Positions 18,325 through 27,013 are shown, counted from the first letter of the stretch. The stretch is DNA of 64,000 bases from Engelhardtia mirabilis (GCF_007748095.1 NZ_CP036287.1:3720001-3784000); one strand, 5' to 3'. The notes: generated by a model from the letters alone, not told the origin. Made by a program: numbers and translations.

Positions 18325-20421
18325 TCACGGTATGGCCAGCCTATCAAATCCAGATTCGACCGCTCCGCCCTCGCCCAGATCGAGACAGGCCTTGGACCGC
18401 GCCGAACTCGACATCGAGATTCCGCCGGGCACAACGCGACGCACCTGCGGTAGGACGAGGGCGCGATAGTCATCCGAGCGCTCGAACAGCTCTTCATGAG
18501 TACCCGAGTCGACGACGGAGCCCTCCACCAGGACATGGATCTGGTCGAAGCGTTGGATGCATGAGAAGCGGTGCGAGACTGCAATCAGCACTCCGTCATC
18601 CCGGGTCATCAGCAGGTCCAGCACACGTTCTTCCAGGGCCGCGTCGAGTCCGCTGGTCGCCTCGTCCAGGATCCAGCACGAGGACGAGTGCAATAGCTCC
18701 CTGAGGAGCAATAGGCGCTGTCGCTCGCCCGCCGAGAGCTGCGGACGCCCGGGCGGAATGAGCTCCGGCGGCAAGAGGTCGGGCAGTCCGAGGCCCAGTC
18801 GCAGTTCGCGATTGCGCCCGTGCCGGCGGGCCCGGCCGGCGACCTGATCGAGCCCGAGCGTGGAGACGATCTCGTCCAGTTGACCCTCGATGGGCCCGGG
18901 TTGATCGACACGATAGATTGCGTTCTCACGGAACGACCGATCGAGCACGAAACCCTCGTGCGAGATGGCACTCAGCTGCCGGCGGAAGGACGCGAGGTCC
19001 AGATCTCGCAAGTCGTGACCGTTGACGAGGATGCGCCCCTTCGTCGGACGGTAGTAGCCGCAGATCAGCCGCCCGATGGTGGACTTGCCGACCCCGCTCG
19101 CACCGACGAGGATCGCAGATCGACCGGCCTCGAACTCGAGATCGATCCCCTTCAGTACCCACTCGGACTGACCCGTCGATGGTTCCCGTCGACCGAGAGC
19201 CAGCCGCACCTCGGCCGCCGAGATCCTGCCCCGACGCAACTTCTTGGCCAGCTTTCGCTCGACCGCAGGCGGGAGCGGCACGTCGCGCTCCGGGTAGGCG
19301 AACCAGACGTCCTCGAAGACGACCTGCCGAACCGGCTCGTCCAGCACCCGACTTCCGGATTCGCCCTCGTACTCGTCGCCCATCGCGAGAATCTCCCGCA
19401 CACGGTCAACTGCCACCATCGCCTCGTCGATCTTCGCACCGGTGCGGATACTCGACTGGAACGCGTTGATCGCCATCCCGGAGAACATCGCGAAGCTCAC
19501 GAAGCTACCCAGGCTTAGGTCGCCGCGACTGACCAGGATCAGTCCGTAGAAGTACACCAGCAGAGGAAGCACTCGTTGAACGAGACGGCCTGCGGCCCCT
19601 GACAGCGCTCGCAACCTCTCGATTCGCCGAACCTCCAGGAAGGCCAGGTGCGACCGACGCTCGAACTCCTCCGTCTCGCGGTCCTCTCGGACCGAGAGCT
19701 TCACGAGGGGAAGTGACCTGATGACGTCCGCCAGCCAGCTCGAATTCGACGCCGTCAGCTCGGATTGAACCTCCTGCACGTCCCGCATTCGGCGGCGGAT
19801 GATCAGAATCAGCCAGGCGCTGAAGGGAGTAACGATCAACACCCACAGGAACATCTTGATGCTGATCGCGGCCATCAGTCCACCGAACACCAAGGCCCGG
19901 AACACGGCCGACAGCCGCAGCACAAGGTTGTGCGGGTAGATCGCGGTCATGGCGCGCGCGTCGCCCTGAATCCGACTTTGCCAGTACCCGGCGTCCCGGC
20001 TGTAGGTGTCAACCAGGGGCGCGCGCGCGATCTTGCCAAAAAGGCGCACGGTCAGCCGATCGCCGATCCCGTGGTCCTGGAGACGAGCCAAGTAGTTGTA
20101 GAAGAACCGCAACGACCCGGCGATGAGCATCAGCCCGCCCACGATGGCCCCGATCGCCGGAAGCCGACGAGGCAGGTCCTCACCCATGGCACGGTCGAGC
20201 GAACCACCTGCCACGAGCGGCATGGCGATCTCCGTCGCCGTGCGCACGAGAGTGAGGAGAATCCCGACGAAGAAGGGCAGCCAGTCCGGCTTGAGGTGGT
20301 GCCAGGTCCACCCGATAGCCTCCTTCCACTTCGCTACTCGCCAGCGGCGCGGACCATCCCCCAGGTCCGCCGACAGATCGCCGACGGACCCGGAGTCACC
20401 CGAACCAGATTCCGGTTCCAC
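18325..20421 (-). CDS. ABC exporter with fused membrane and ATPase domains
   Basis: A 698-residue half-transporter. About six membrane segments lie between residues 45 and 330, and the ATPase domain follows. Walker A is GASGVGKST at 440-448, the signature is LSAGE (562-566) instead of LSGGQ, Walker B is CWILDE at 582-587, and the switch His lies in AVSHR. There is no N-terminal peptidase C39 domain, so leader removal must be done by another protein. An unusual basic insert of about 40 residues (380-420) interrupts the ATPase domain between its first strand and Walker A region. GTG start at 20421, two bases after the SPASM radical SAM stop. Probable exporter of the modified peptide. Confidence 0.88.
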   Translation of the reverse strand: MEPESGSGDSGSVGDLSADLGDGPRRWRVAKWKEAIGWTWHHLKPDWLPFFVGILLTLVRTATEIAMPLVAGGSLDRAMGEDLPRRLPAIGAIVGGLMLIAGSLRFFYNYLARLQDHGIGDRLTVRLFGKIARAPLVDTYSRDAGYWQSRIQGDARAMTAIYPHNLVLRLSAVFRALVFGGLMAAISIKMFLWVLIVTPFSAWLILIIRRRMRDVQEVQSELTASNSSWLADVIRSLPLVKLSVREDRETEEFERRSHLAFLEVRRIERLRALSGAAGRLVQRVLPLLVYFYGLILVSRGDLSLGSFVSFAMFSGMAINAFQSSIRTGAKIDEAMVAVDRVREILAMGDEYEGESGSRVLDEPVRQVVFEDVWFAYPERDVPLPPAVERKLAKKLRRGRISAAEVRLALGRREPSTGQSEWVLKGIDLEFEAGRSAILVGASGVGKSTIGRLICGYYRPTKGRILVNGHDLRDLDLASFRRQLSAISHEGFVLDRSFRENAIYRVDQPGPIEGQLDEIVSTLGLDQVAGRARRHGRNRELRLGLGLPDLLPPELIPPGRPQLSAGERQRLLLLRELLHSSSCWILDEATSGLDAALEERVLDLLMTRDDGVLIAVSHRFSCIQRFDQIHVLVEGSVVDSGTHEELFERSDDYRALVLPQVRRVVPGGISMSSSARSKACLDLGEGGAVESGFDRLAIP

Positions 20422-20423
20422 GT

Positions 20424-22199
20424 TCAGCTCACCGAGTTCTCGCGGCCGACTTGGAGCGCCGCTTCTTTCGCCCGAACCTGGCTCAAGAGACGTTCACAGA
20501 GGCTCACAATGCGGAAGTCCTCGCGCTCGGTCTCGATTCGCTCTTCGAGGTAGTCGACGATCTCCTGGAACGGGATCCCCAGCACGTCGTACTCCCGAAT
20601 GCACTCAGGCGACACGCCGTAGGCATCGTTGAAGAGGTAGCCGGGGTTGGCCCGGCAGGTCTTCCCATAGAAGCAGTTCTCGATGAAGTTGCAGCTGTTG
20701 CAGAGCCGCAGCTTGGGACGGTAGTCCGCGCGTAGCCAATCCCAGCCAGGCGAGGACCAGATATCCACCAACTCGCGATCCCGAACCGAGCCCATCGCGT
20801 AGGGAGCGGCGCCCACATACCGCGGGCAGCCGTAGGCCTGCCCATCGGCCCCGAGGGCCATCTGTGAAGTGCCCGCCGTGCAGACGTTGAAACCAGCCGC
20901 GCGACTCTGAGAGTACTTGCGCTGGAACGACTTCTTCCAGTCGGCGGACTCCGGAGTGATCTCCACTTCCGCCTCCGCACGCACCTCGAGCGCTTCCTCC
21001 TCCACCTTCGGCTCGTCGAGAGGGAACGTGTAGCTGCTGAAATTGATCTGCAGCCCGCGTCGGGCCCACTTGTCGATGATCGGCTCGATGTCTCCCCGCA
21101 GCGCGACGAGTTCCTCGCGCGTGAAGTAGATGTTCTCTTCACTCTCGCCGGTCCCGATCTGCTCGCCGGGATGCACCGAGATCCACGTCACACCGTGGGT
21201 TCGCACGACTTCGGCGAGCGCATCGAGCTCCGCCGCGCAGGCGCTTCCCTTGTGCAGCACCGACTCCACGAAGAAGTGGATTCGATGCTTCTGAAGCAGC
21301 TTCATGGTTCTGACCACTCGGTCGAAGTTGCCCTTGCGATTGCGGAGGAAATCGTGCGTCGACGCCGTGCCGCCGTCCAGGGAGAGGTGGATCGAGAAGC
21401 GACTCCCCTTGCGCGTCTTGGCATCGATGAACTTGTCGATGTTGTCCTCGTTGATCCGCGTCCCATTGGTGTACAGGACCACGGTGAAGCGCCGCGAGAG
21501 GGCATCTTCGAAGATCTCCCAGAAGTCAGGCCGAATCATTGGCTCGCCGCCGGTCAGGCGGACGCTCTCGACGCCACCCTCCTCGAGCTGATCGAAGACA
21601 CGACTCAGCTCGTCGGTCGACAGGTCGTTCTTCGTCGATACGTGCGGATTGGAGCCGACGCAGCAGTGCAGGCAGGCGAGATTGCAGCGCTCGGTGAGAT
21701 TGATACCCACCGAAACCGGGAAGCTCCGGACCTGCTTGTCGTGCCTCTGAAGCGAGGGGGCCTTGAAGAAGATCGGCCGGTCCTCCTTGCTCCACTCCAG
21801 CTTGTGCCGCTGCTGAGCGATCTTGTCGTTGACTTCGTTCGTGGGGCGGATCAAGCACAGCCCTACCAACCGATCCATGTAGGCGGCGAGGGCCTCGTCG
21901 ATCGGCACCTCATCACCGACGAGGACGGGCAGCTCTTCGACGAAGAAGCGCTCGACGTCCGCCCGCAGGCGCGGCTCACCGAAGAAGCGCAGAAGCTCGA
22001 ACTCGATCCGGCCGGGGTAGTGCGTCTGGTACCGCACGTTGTCCCGCACTTGGAAGCCGAACTCCGAGAAGTTCTCGGTTTCGTCGATCAGGGTCAGCTT
22101 GTCCGCCAGGACAAAGGCGTCGTAGCGAAGATCTTCCCAGCCCTTCTTCTCGGGCTGCTTGGCGCGGACCTCGTCAATCCTGAAGGCTGATCTGGGCAT
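20424..22199 (-). CDS. Radical SAM/SPASM peptide-modifying enzyme
   Basis: A 591-residue radical SAM enzyme. Residues 1-150 form a separate N-terminal domain of unknown fold that could be a RiPP-recognition or winged-helix-like module. The radical SAM core starts with LTERCNLACLHCC (C172, C176, C179) and RLTGGEP. The C-terminal SPASM region has Cys at about 440, 458, 500, 503, 509, 515 and 533, enough for two auxiliary clusters. Enzymes of this design form thioether, C-C or other crosslinks in precursor peptides. The ATG at 22199 has a strong GGAGG site 7 bases upstream. It is the first enzyme gene after the Cys/Asn-repeat precursor, its likely substrate. Confidence 0.88.
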   Translation of the reverse strand: MPRSAFRIDEVRAKQPEKKGWEDLRYDAFVLADKLTLIDETENFSEFGFQVRDNVRYQTHYPGRIEFELLRFFGEPRLRADVERFFVEELPVLVGDEVPIDEALAAYMDRLVGLCLIRPTNEVNDKIAQQRHKLEWSKEDRPIFFKAPSLQRHDKQVRSFPVSVGINLTERCNLACLHCCVGSNPHVSTKNDLSTDELSRVFDQLEEGGVESVRLTGGEPMIRPDFWEIFEDALSRRFTVVLYTNGTRINEDNIDKFIDAKTRKGSRFSIHLSLDGGTASTHDFLRNRKGNFDRVVRTMKLLQKHRIHFFVESVLHKGSACAAELDALAEVVRTHGVTWISVHPGEQIGTGESEENIYFTREELVALRGDIEPIIDKWARRGLQINFSSYTFPLDEPKVEEEALEVRAEAEVEITPESADWKKSFQRKYSQSRAAGFNVCTAGTSQMALGADGQAYGCPRYVGAAPYAMGSVRDRELVDIWSSPGWDWLRADYRPKLRLCNSCNFIENCFYGKTCRANPGYLFNDAYGVSPECIREYDVLGIPFQEIVDYLEERIETEREDFRIVSLCERLLSQVRAKEAALQVGRENSVS

Positions 22200-22223
22200 T
22201 TGGTCCTCCTGCGGTAGAACCCG

Positions 22224-22243
22224 AACGGGTGCTGGCACCCGTT
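22224..22243 (-). promoter_or_regulatory. Perfect hairpin before the SPASM enzyme gene
   Basis: AACGGGTGC at 22224-22232 and GCACCCGTT at 22235-22243 form a perfect 9-base inverted repeat; in RNA this is a 7-bp stem with a 6-base loop. It lies between the precursor stop and the ribosome-binding site of the SPASM gene, with no U-tract. It may attenuate or protect the transcript so the precursor is made in excess. Confidence 0.5.
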
Positions 22244-22279
22244 GATTGCGACCTTTACTCGGTCGCGTGTTGGAACTCC

Positions 22280-22313
22280 GGCGGCGGCATCTCGGGTCCT
22301 GGATACCGCCGCC
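22280..22313 (-). promoter_or_regulatory. Second GC-rich hairpin in the precursor-enzyme gap
   Basis: GGCGGCGG at 22280-22287 pairs with CCGCCGCC at 22306-22313 around an 18-base loop. It is about 40 bases upstream, in transcript order, of the 22224-22243 hairpin. Together they make the 233-base gap structurally rich, though GC-rich DNA can form such stems by chance. Confidence 0.35.
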
Positions 22314-22432
22314 CGTCGCCGCGAGTTGAACCGACCCCATGGCCGGGCGGCGATCGAACCACCTGGGTCGTGAAGCGCGGGGACCACTCAGGCAAGCAGC
22401 CCCCACGCGACGGAACTCAGCGGCTCACGACA

Positions 22433-22921
22433 TCACGACGCCTTCTGCTTCTCCTTGCCGTGCTCGCAGCAATTCAGATCATCGCAGGAATCGTTGTTGC
22501 TGCAGGTCGTGTTGTCCGTGCAGCTGACGTTGTCGTAACAGGCGGAGTTCTCTCCGAACCAGCCGCTGTCACAGGCCTGGTTGTTCGAGCAACCGCTGTT
22601 CTCGTTGCAATCGTCGTTGTCGACGCAGTTGGTGTTGTCGTCGCACTCGGCATTCGTCTTGCACGTGTTGTTGTCGTCGCAAGAGTCATTCATCCCGCAC
22701 GAGTTGTTGTCATCCCCGGCGACGGTGTCATAGATGGTGACCCCGGCACCGGCAACGCCGACGACGCCGCAGTAGACGGCGACGACCGCGTGCAGCTTCT
22801 CGATATCTCCAACGTCGCCGTCGGTGACCGAGATGATGTCGCCGAACCCCGGCCGGGCCGGGGGCCGGCGCGCACGGCGAGACACACGTCTGCTCTGAGG
22901 TCCCTCAAGGGTTGTGAGCAT
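22433..22921 (-). CDS. Putative RiPP precursor with Cys-x-x-Asn-x-x repeat core
   Basis: A 162-residue protein unlike any family I recognise. Residues 10-24 are very basic (RRVSRRARRPPARPG). Residues 27-42 are acidic, and 45-63 are hydrophobic and Gly/Ala-rich (VVAVYCGVVGVAGAG). From residue 75 the chain becomes a six-residue repeat with 14 Cys: spacing is exactly CX5C in ten of thirteen intervals. Asn occupies the third place after Cys in ten of the hexads (for example CDDNNT, CTDNTT, CSNNQA). One longer interval of ten residues contains Trp-Phe (GWFGEN). The tail is CCEHGKEKQKAS. The ATG at 22921 has a GGAGAG site eight bases upstream. Position upstream of a SPASM radical SAM gene and ABC exporter marks it as the likely substrate. 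Confidence 0.78.
   Translation of the reverse strand: MLTTLEGPQSRRVSRRARRPPARPGFGDIISVTDGDVGDIEKLHAVVAVYCGVVGVAGAGVTIYDTVAGDDNNSCGMNDSCDDNNTCKTNAECDDNTNCVDNDDCNENSGCSNNQACDSGWFGENSACYDNVSCTDNTTCSNNDSCDDLNCCEHGKEKQKAS
22466..22699 (-). repeat. Hexapeptide-encoding repeat (core of the putative precursor)
   Basis: This 234-base stretch encodes residues 75-152 of the precursor-like protein, an 18-base periodic array giving Cys-x-[Asp/Asn/other]-Asn-x-x. The DNA copies have diverged while Cys and Asn are kept, so the periodicity looks maintained by selection on protein. Confidence 0.8.
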
Positions 22922-23460
22922 TGGCAGGCTCTCCTTCACACATGTAATGGTTCTCAGACGCCATGAAGGCCGAGTTGGCGCCCGCGGGAAGTGGACCCGG
23001 CATCCGAGTTCGACCGTCGTGCTGGGCCTGAGAGGTGTCAATCATTCGCGTCAGATTTCTCGACCCACGGCATCCCCCCCTCCCGCTAAGCCGACCGCTA
23101 AGCAACCTACATTGACGTTTGTTTCGAGGATCAAGCGGCAACCAACTTACAGATCGTCTTCCTTGGCGGGACTCTTGCGGCTCCTCGCCCCATCCGCGCA
23201 GCCATCGTGCGGTCGACACCTTGGGCCGCTCGAACAACTCTCCAGCGCGCGTAAGGTGCCAGATCATCGACTCGGGGAGACACACCATAGGAGTTCGCAA
23301 ACGAGCCTATCGCGTCACGTTCTCGAGCTCCCATTCCGCACCGACACGAGCCCGCCGGAACTCGCTCGGCGCCGCCCTTTACCCTCGACGAACGGCGGCT
23401 CTGCGCTAGGCTCGTGCGAGTTGTGCCGGGCCTTGCACTTGATGGAGGAGTCCAGAACCC
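22922..23460. promoter_or_regulatory. Divergent control region of the RiPP locus
   Basis: This 539-base gap separates the minus-strand precursor operon from the plus-strand enzyme operon and is less GC-rich than its surroundings. It contains two direct copies of CCGCTAAGC (23083-23091 and 23095-23103), 12 bases apart, which could be a regulator-binding site. A TAGGCT hexamer at 23407 may be a -10 element for the plus operon. No regulator gene is encoded in the locus. A 46-codon minus-strand frame (22905-23045) lacks a ribosome-binding site and is not called. Confidence 0.45.
23407..23412 (+). promoter_or_regulatory. Candidate -10 element (TAGGCT)
   Basis: TAGGCT lies 48 bases upstream of the plus-strand radical SAM gene and fits the TAnnnT hexamer seen before several genes here. 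No clear -35 element at normal spacing. Confidence 0.3.
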
Positions 23461-25440
23461 ATGCCGCTCCAGGATGTCGATCTCGCACTAGTACGAATGC
23501 CTTGGTCCGCTCTGGACCGGCCGTCGCCCGCGCTCGGGATACTCCGGCCACTGCTCGACTCGTACGGCGTCAGTCATGAGACGGTCTTCGGGGACTTCCT
23601 GACTGCGCAAGAGATCGGATTGGACCTCTACCGTCGGATCGCGGCCGGCGACAGCTGGGTTCTACTGCCGGAATGGCTGTTCTCGCGCGCCGCGTTCCCC
23701 GAGCGATTCGAATCCGCAGCCGGGATCGCACTGGACGAACTGGACGACGTCAGCCGCCGAGAACTGCGTGCGGTCCTTCGCGACCACGGCGAGGCCCTAG
23801 GCGAGTTCCGTGATCGCGGTGCGACCGCCGTTGCGGCCCGGATCGTGGAGCAGCTGGCTGGCGCCCGGGCAGTCGCCTTCACGTGCAGCATCAATCAACT
23901 CGTTCCGGCCCTGGCCGTCGCGAGGCTCCTGAAGGATCGGCGCCCAGACGTTCGCGTACTGCTCGGAGGGACCCAGGTCGAGGGCGACATGGGTAACGCG
24001 GTCCTCGAGGTCGCACCCTGGATCGACGCCGTGTACATGGGCGAGGCCGAGGTCGGTCTGCGCCAGACGATGGACTGGCTGCTGCGCCGATCTCCTTCGC
24101 CGTCTACACCGTTCCTGTCCCACCGCGCTGAGGACGGAAGTGTTGTCCGTGCCCGCGACGTGGGGCTGCTTCACGACATGGACGCGAGCCCGGTCCCGGA
24201 CTATCGACCGTACATCGAGCACCTCACGAGTCCGCTGGCTCGCGGGCTCGACGTGACGTGCTCGTCGATCCCCTTCGTAAGCTCGCGTGGATGCTGGTGG
24301 GGCGCCCGTAGTCATTGCACGTTCTGTGGTCTCAACGGAACGGGGCTTGCGTTCCGCGCCAAGTCCCCGGAGCGCGTCTACCGAGAGCTGCTCGGCCTCG
24401 CCCAGGACTATCAGTCGCTGACCCTGGTCGGCATGGACAACATCATCCCGCACGGATACTTCAACACACTCCTGCCACGCTTGGCTGCTTCGGGGCTCGA
24501 CTTGGATATCCGCTACGAGGCGAAAGCGAATCTCAAGCGTGACCAGATGCGAGCGTTCCGAGATGCCGGTGTCCGGGTGATTCAACCGGGGATCGAGAGC
24601 TTGAGTGACCATTCGCTCGAACTCATGGCGAAGGGTGTGACGGCAATCCAGAACATCCAGACCTTGAAGCTCGCCGGGCACTACGGAATCGAGCCCCAGT
24701 GGAACTTGCTCTTCGGCTTTCCGGGCGAGACCGACGAGGACCTCCTGGAGCAGGCGGCGCTGATGCCGCGACTGCACCACCTGCCCCCGCCCGTCGGTCC
24801 GGCGCCCGTGCGGGTGGAGCGATTCAGTCCCTACCACTTCGAGCCCGAGCGGCACGGGATCGACGAGCTCGCGCCGCTCGCCGGCTACCAACACGTGTTC
24901 CCGTCGTCCGCGATCGAGCTCGCGGACCTGGCCTTCTACTTCGACATCCGCACCCGCTCCCGTCCCGGGCCCAGTGAACGCGCCGCAGCGTCCTTCATGA
25001 CCGCCTGCCACGAGTGGCAGCGACGATGGGCTCGCGGAGCCTCGCCGCCGCTCCTGCACTACTACCGCGGGCCGGGATTCGTCGAGGTTCGCGACCGACG
25101 TCACCGGAACACCTCGCTCATCCATCGGCTCGAGGGGCTCGAAGCCGAGCTGCTGCTGTCCCTCGACGACAGGACCGGTCGGCGGCAGCTCCACGAACGC
25201 TTCGGTGACCCAGTCGCGGTCGACTTGGCCCTGCGGGCCCTGGACCGTGTACGCCTCATCCTCGATGACGGGCGCTCGGTGGTCGGGCTCCCGCTTCCGG
25301 CGCCCAAGGGCCTGGACAGTAGCGCCCGGCGCGAGGTCTTTGTCGCCAAGGTGCCCCAGGCCGCAAGCCGTGCCCATCGCCGCGCGCCCCGTCCGACGGC
25401 GGGTCTCGCGCCGACAGCCGTGGCAACGAAAGGGAACTGA
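23461..25440 (+). CDS. B12-type radical SAM RiPP-maturation enzyme (B)
   Basis: A 659-residue paralogue of the enzyme at 12945-14954, aligned over nearly the whole length. The cobalamin-binding-like region has FTCSINQLVPAL near 140 and VLLGGTQVEGDMG near 166. The cluster motif is RGCWWGARSHCTFCGLNG (C278, C286, C289, again CX7CX2C), followed by IQPGIESLS and ERFSPYHFEPERHGIDEL. The main differences are in the first 120 residues and the C-terminal tail, which is Ala/Arg/Pro-rich here. A purine-rich GGAGGAG site precedes the ATG at 23461. It opens the divergent arm of the RiPP locus. Two such enzymes suggest modification at two kinds of position; this is inference. Confidence 0.85.
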   Translation: MPLQDVDLALVRMPWSALDRPSPALGILRPLLDSYGVSHETVFGDFLTAQEIGLDLYRRIAAGDSWVLLPEWLFSRAAFPERFESAAGIALDELDDVSRRELRAVLRDHGEALGEFRDRGATAVAARIVEQLAGARAVAFTCSINQLVPALAVARLLKDRRPDVRVLLGGTQVEGDMGNAVLEVAPWIDAVYMGEAEVGLRQTMDWLLRRSPSPSTPFLSHRAEDGSVVRARDVGLLHDMDASPVPDYRPYIEHLTSPLARGLDVTCSSIPFVSSRGCWWGARSHCTFCGLNGTGLAFRAKSPERVYRELLGLAQDYQSLTLVGMDNIIPHGYFNTLLPRLAASGLDLDIRYEAKANLKRDQMRAFRDAGVRVIQPGIESLSDHSLELMAKGVTAIQNIQTLKLAGHYGIEPQWNLLFGFPGETDEDLLEQAALMPRLHHLPPPVGPAPVRVERFSPYHFEPERHGIDELAPLAGYQHVFPSSAIELADLAFYFDIRTRSRPGPSERAAASFMTACHEWQRRWARGASPPLLHYYRGPGFVEVRDRRHRNTSLIHRLEGLEAELLLSLDDRTGRRQLHERFGDPVAVDLALRALDRVRLILDDGRSVVGLPLPAPKGLDSSARREVFVAKVPQAASRAHRRAPRPTAGLAPTAVATKGN

Positions 25441-25441
25441 G

Positions 25442-27013
25442 ATGGACCTGGCCAGAGACTCCTCGGCCACCCCGATCCGCCTGGTCTCGTTCGCGTCCGG
25501 CTTCACGGTCCTGGCCCTCGAGATCGTCGGCGCCCGGATGGTGGCGCCGGCGTTCGGCGGCTCGATCTACGTATGGGCGGCACTCCTGACGACGACACTG
25601 CTGTCGCTGGGAGTCGGCTACGCCGTCGGCGGCTTTCTGTCCGACCGCTTCGATCCACGGCGCGCGCTCGAGCAGGTGGTCGGGATCGCGGCCCTGATCC
25701 TGCTGGCGCTGCCCTTCTACAAATCGTCCGTGGCGAGCGCGGCGGCGAGTCTTGGCGTGCGTGCCGGCGCACTGGTCACGACCGGCCTCCTCTTGGGCCC
25801 GCCCCTGGTCACCCTCGGCTGCGTCCTGCCCCTCTGTCTGGGCGCCAGGGTCCGGGCCGTGGACCGGCTCGGCCGCGAGTTCGGAACACTCAGCCTGTGG
25901 TCGACGGCGGGCAGCGTACTGGGGACGCTCTCCACCGGGTTCTACTTACTCCAGTGGCTGTCGCTGTCGGAGATCCTCCGGGCCCTGGCAGGCGCCATGG
26001 TGGTCTGCTTGGCTCTCGTACTGTGGAGTAACCGTCGGCGCCCGGGTCGACCGCGCCGCGCCAGCGCTCTCGCGGGCTACGCGGCACTGGTCGCATTCGT
26101 GCCGTTCGAGCCCCAGGTCGCCTCGGATGGTGCGGTCACGATCCCGTCGCTCTACGGCGAGGTGCGCGTCGAGGACGATCGACGGTCCGGGCACCGGACC
26201 TTGTTTCTCGACGGCCTTCCGAACTCGCGGGTCGGCCTTGACGGCCGGTCGTCGGAATCGGACGTGGTCTACGGCCTGGAGCTCGTCACCGCCATGCGCC
26301 CCAAGCTGCGCCGGGTGCTGTTCATCGGGCTGGGCGCGGGCCGCGGCGTCGAGGTCCTCTGGAACTCGCACGGGATCGTCTCCGATGTCGTCGAGATCGA
26401 TCCCAGTGTGGTTCGGGTGGCCCGCGAGTACTTCCAATTCGAGTCCCAGGGAGCCGTTGTCGTCGGCGACGGACGCCGCTTCTGCCGATCGACTTCCCAG
26501 TGCTACGACGCCGTCGTGCTCGACGCCTTCTCCGGCGACTCTCACCCCTACCACCTGCTCAGCGCTGAGGCACTCGAAGATTACCGCTCCTGCCTCGCGC
26601 CAGACGGGGTCCTGGCCTGCAATCTCCTCACCTACGCGAGCGGGGAGCGGGCTCGCCTGCGCGCCTCGGTTGCGGCGACGTTCCGCAGCGCCTTTGCGAA
26701 CTTGTCCACCTTCAACGCGAACCCGCGCCGCGACTCGAGCGGCGTCTGCAACCTGCTTTTCTTCGCATCGGACGGGCCACTCGACATCGCCCCCGAGACC
26801 TTCTCCGACGACTCCGGCCTGGCCTCTTACTACCGCAGTATCGTGGACGCCTTGGCGGCGAGCCCGACCGATCTCCCCCCGGGCGTGGTCTTGACCGACG
26901 ACCACAATCCCGCCGACCTGCTCGGCGCCGAGGCCTTCCTCGACATCCGCCGCGAATCCAAGCCCTTCCGAGTCGCTCGCCGCCGATGGTCGATTGAAGC
27001 GGTGGCGCGTTGA
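25442..27013 (+). CDS. Membrane-fused spermidine synthase-like protein
   Basis: A 523-residue protein with about seven membrane segments in residues 12-230, then a soluble domain resembling spermidine synthase. That domain has a SAM-binding loop (LFIGLGAGRGVEVL), an acidic strand end (VVEIDPSVV) and the segment VLDAFSGDSHPYHLLSAEAL, where aminopropyltransferases carry their catalytic Asp. Relatives annotated as fused MFS/spermidine synthase are widespread and poorly characterised; some may be methyl- or aminopropyl-transferases with unusual acceptors. The ATG at 25442 lies one base after the stop of the radical SAM gene. Its last four bases overlap the TTG of the next gene. In this locus it might add an aminopropyl or methyl group to the peptide. 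Confidence 0.75.
   Translation: MDLARDSSATPIRLVSFASGFTVLALEIVGARMVAPAFGGSIYVWAALLTTTLLSLGVGYAVGGFLSDRFDPRRALEQVVGIAALILLALPFYKSSVASAAASLGVRAGALVTTGLLLGPPLVTLGCVLPLCLGARVRAVDRLGREFGTLSLWSTAGSVLGTLSTGFYLLQWLSLSEILRALAGAMVVCLALVLWSNRRRPGRPRRASALAGYAALVAFVPFEPQVASDGAVTIPSLYGEVRVEDDRRSGHRTLFLDGLPNSRVGLDGRSSESDVVYGLELVTAMRPKLRRVLFIGLGAGRGVEVLWNSHGIVSDVVEIDPSVVRVAREYFQFESQGAVVVGDGRRFCRSTSQCYDAVVLDAFSGDSHPYHLLSAEALEDYRSCLAPDGVLACNLLTYASGERARLRASVAATFRSAFANLSTFNANPRRDSSGVCNLLFFASDGPLDIAPETFSDDSGLASYYRSIVDALAASPTDLPPGVVLTDDHNPADLLGAEAFLDIRRESKPFRVARRRWSIEAVAR

Noticed and set aside
22905..23045. 46-codon minus-strand frame (MIDTSQAQ...) just upstream of the precursor gene, possible second precursor or leader peptide
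   Set aside because: No ribosome-binding site, no repeats or Cys pattern, and it overlaps the well-supported start at 22921.
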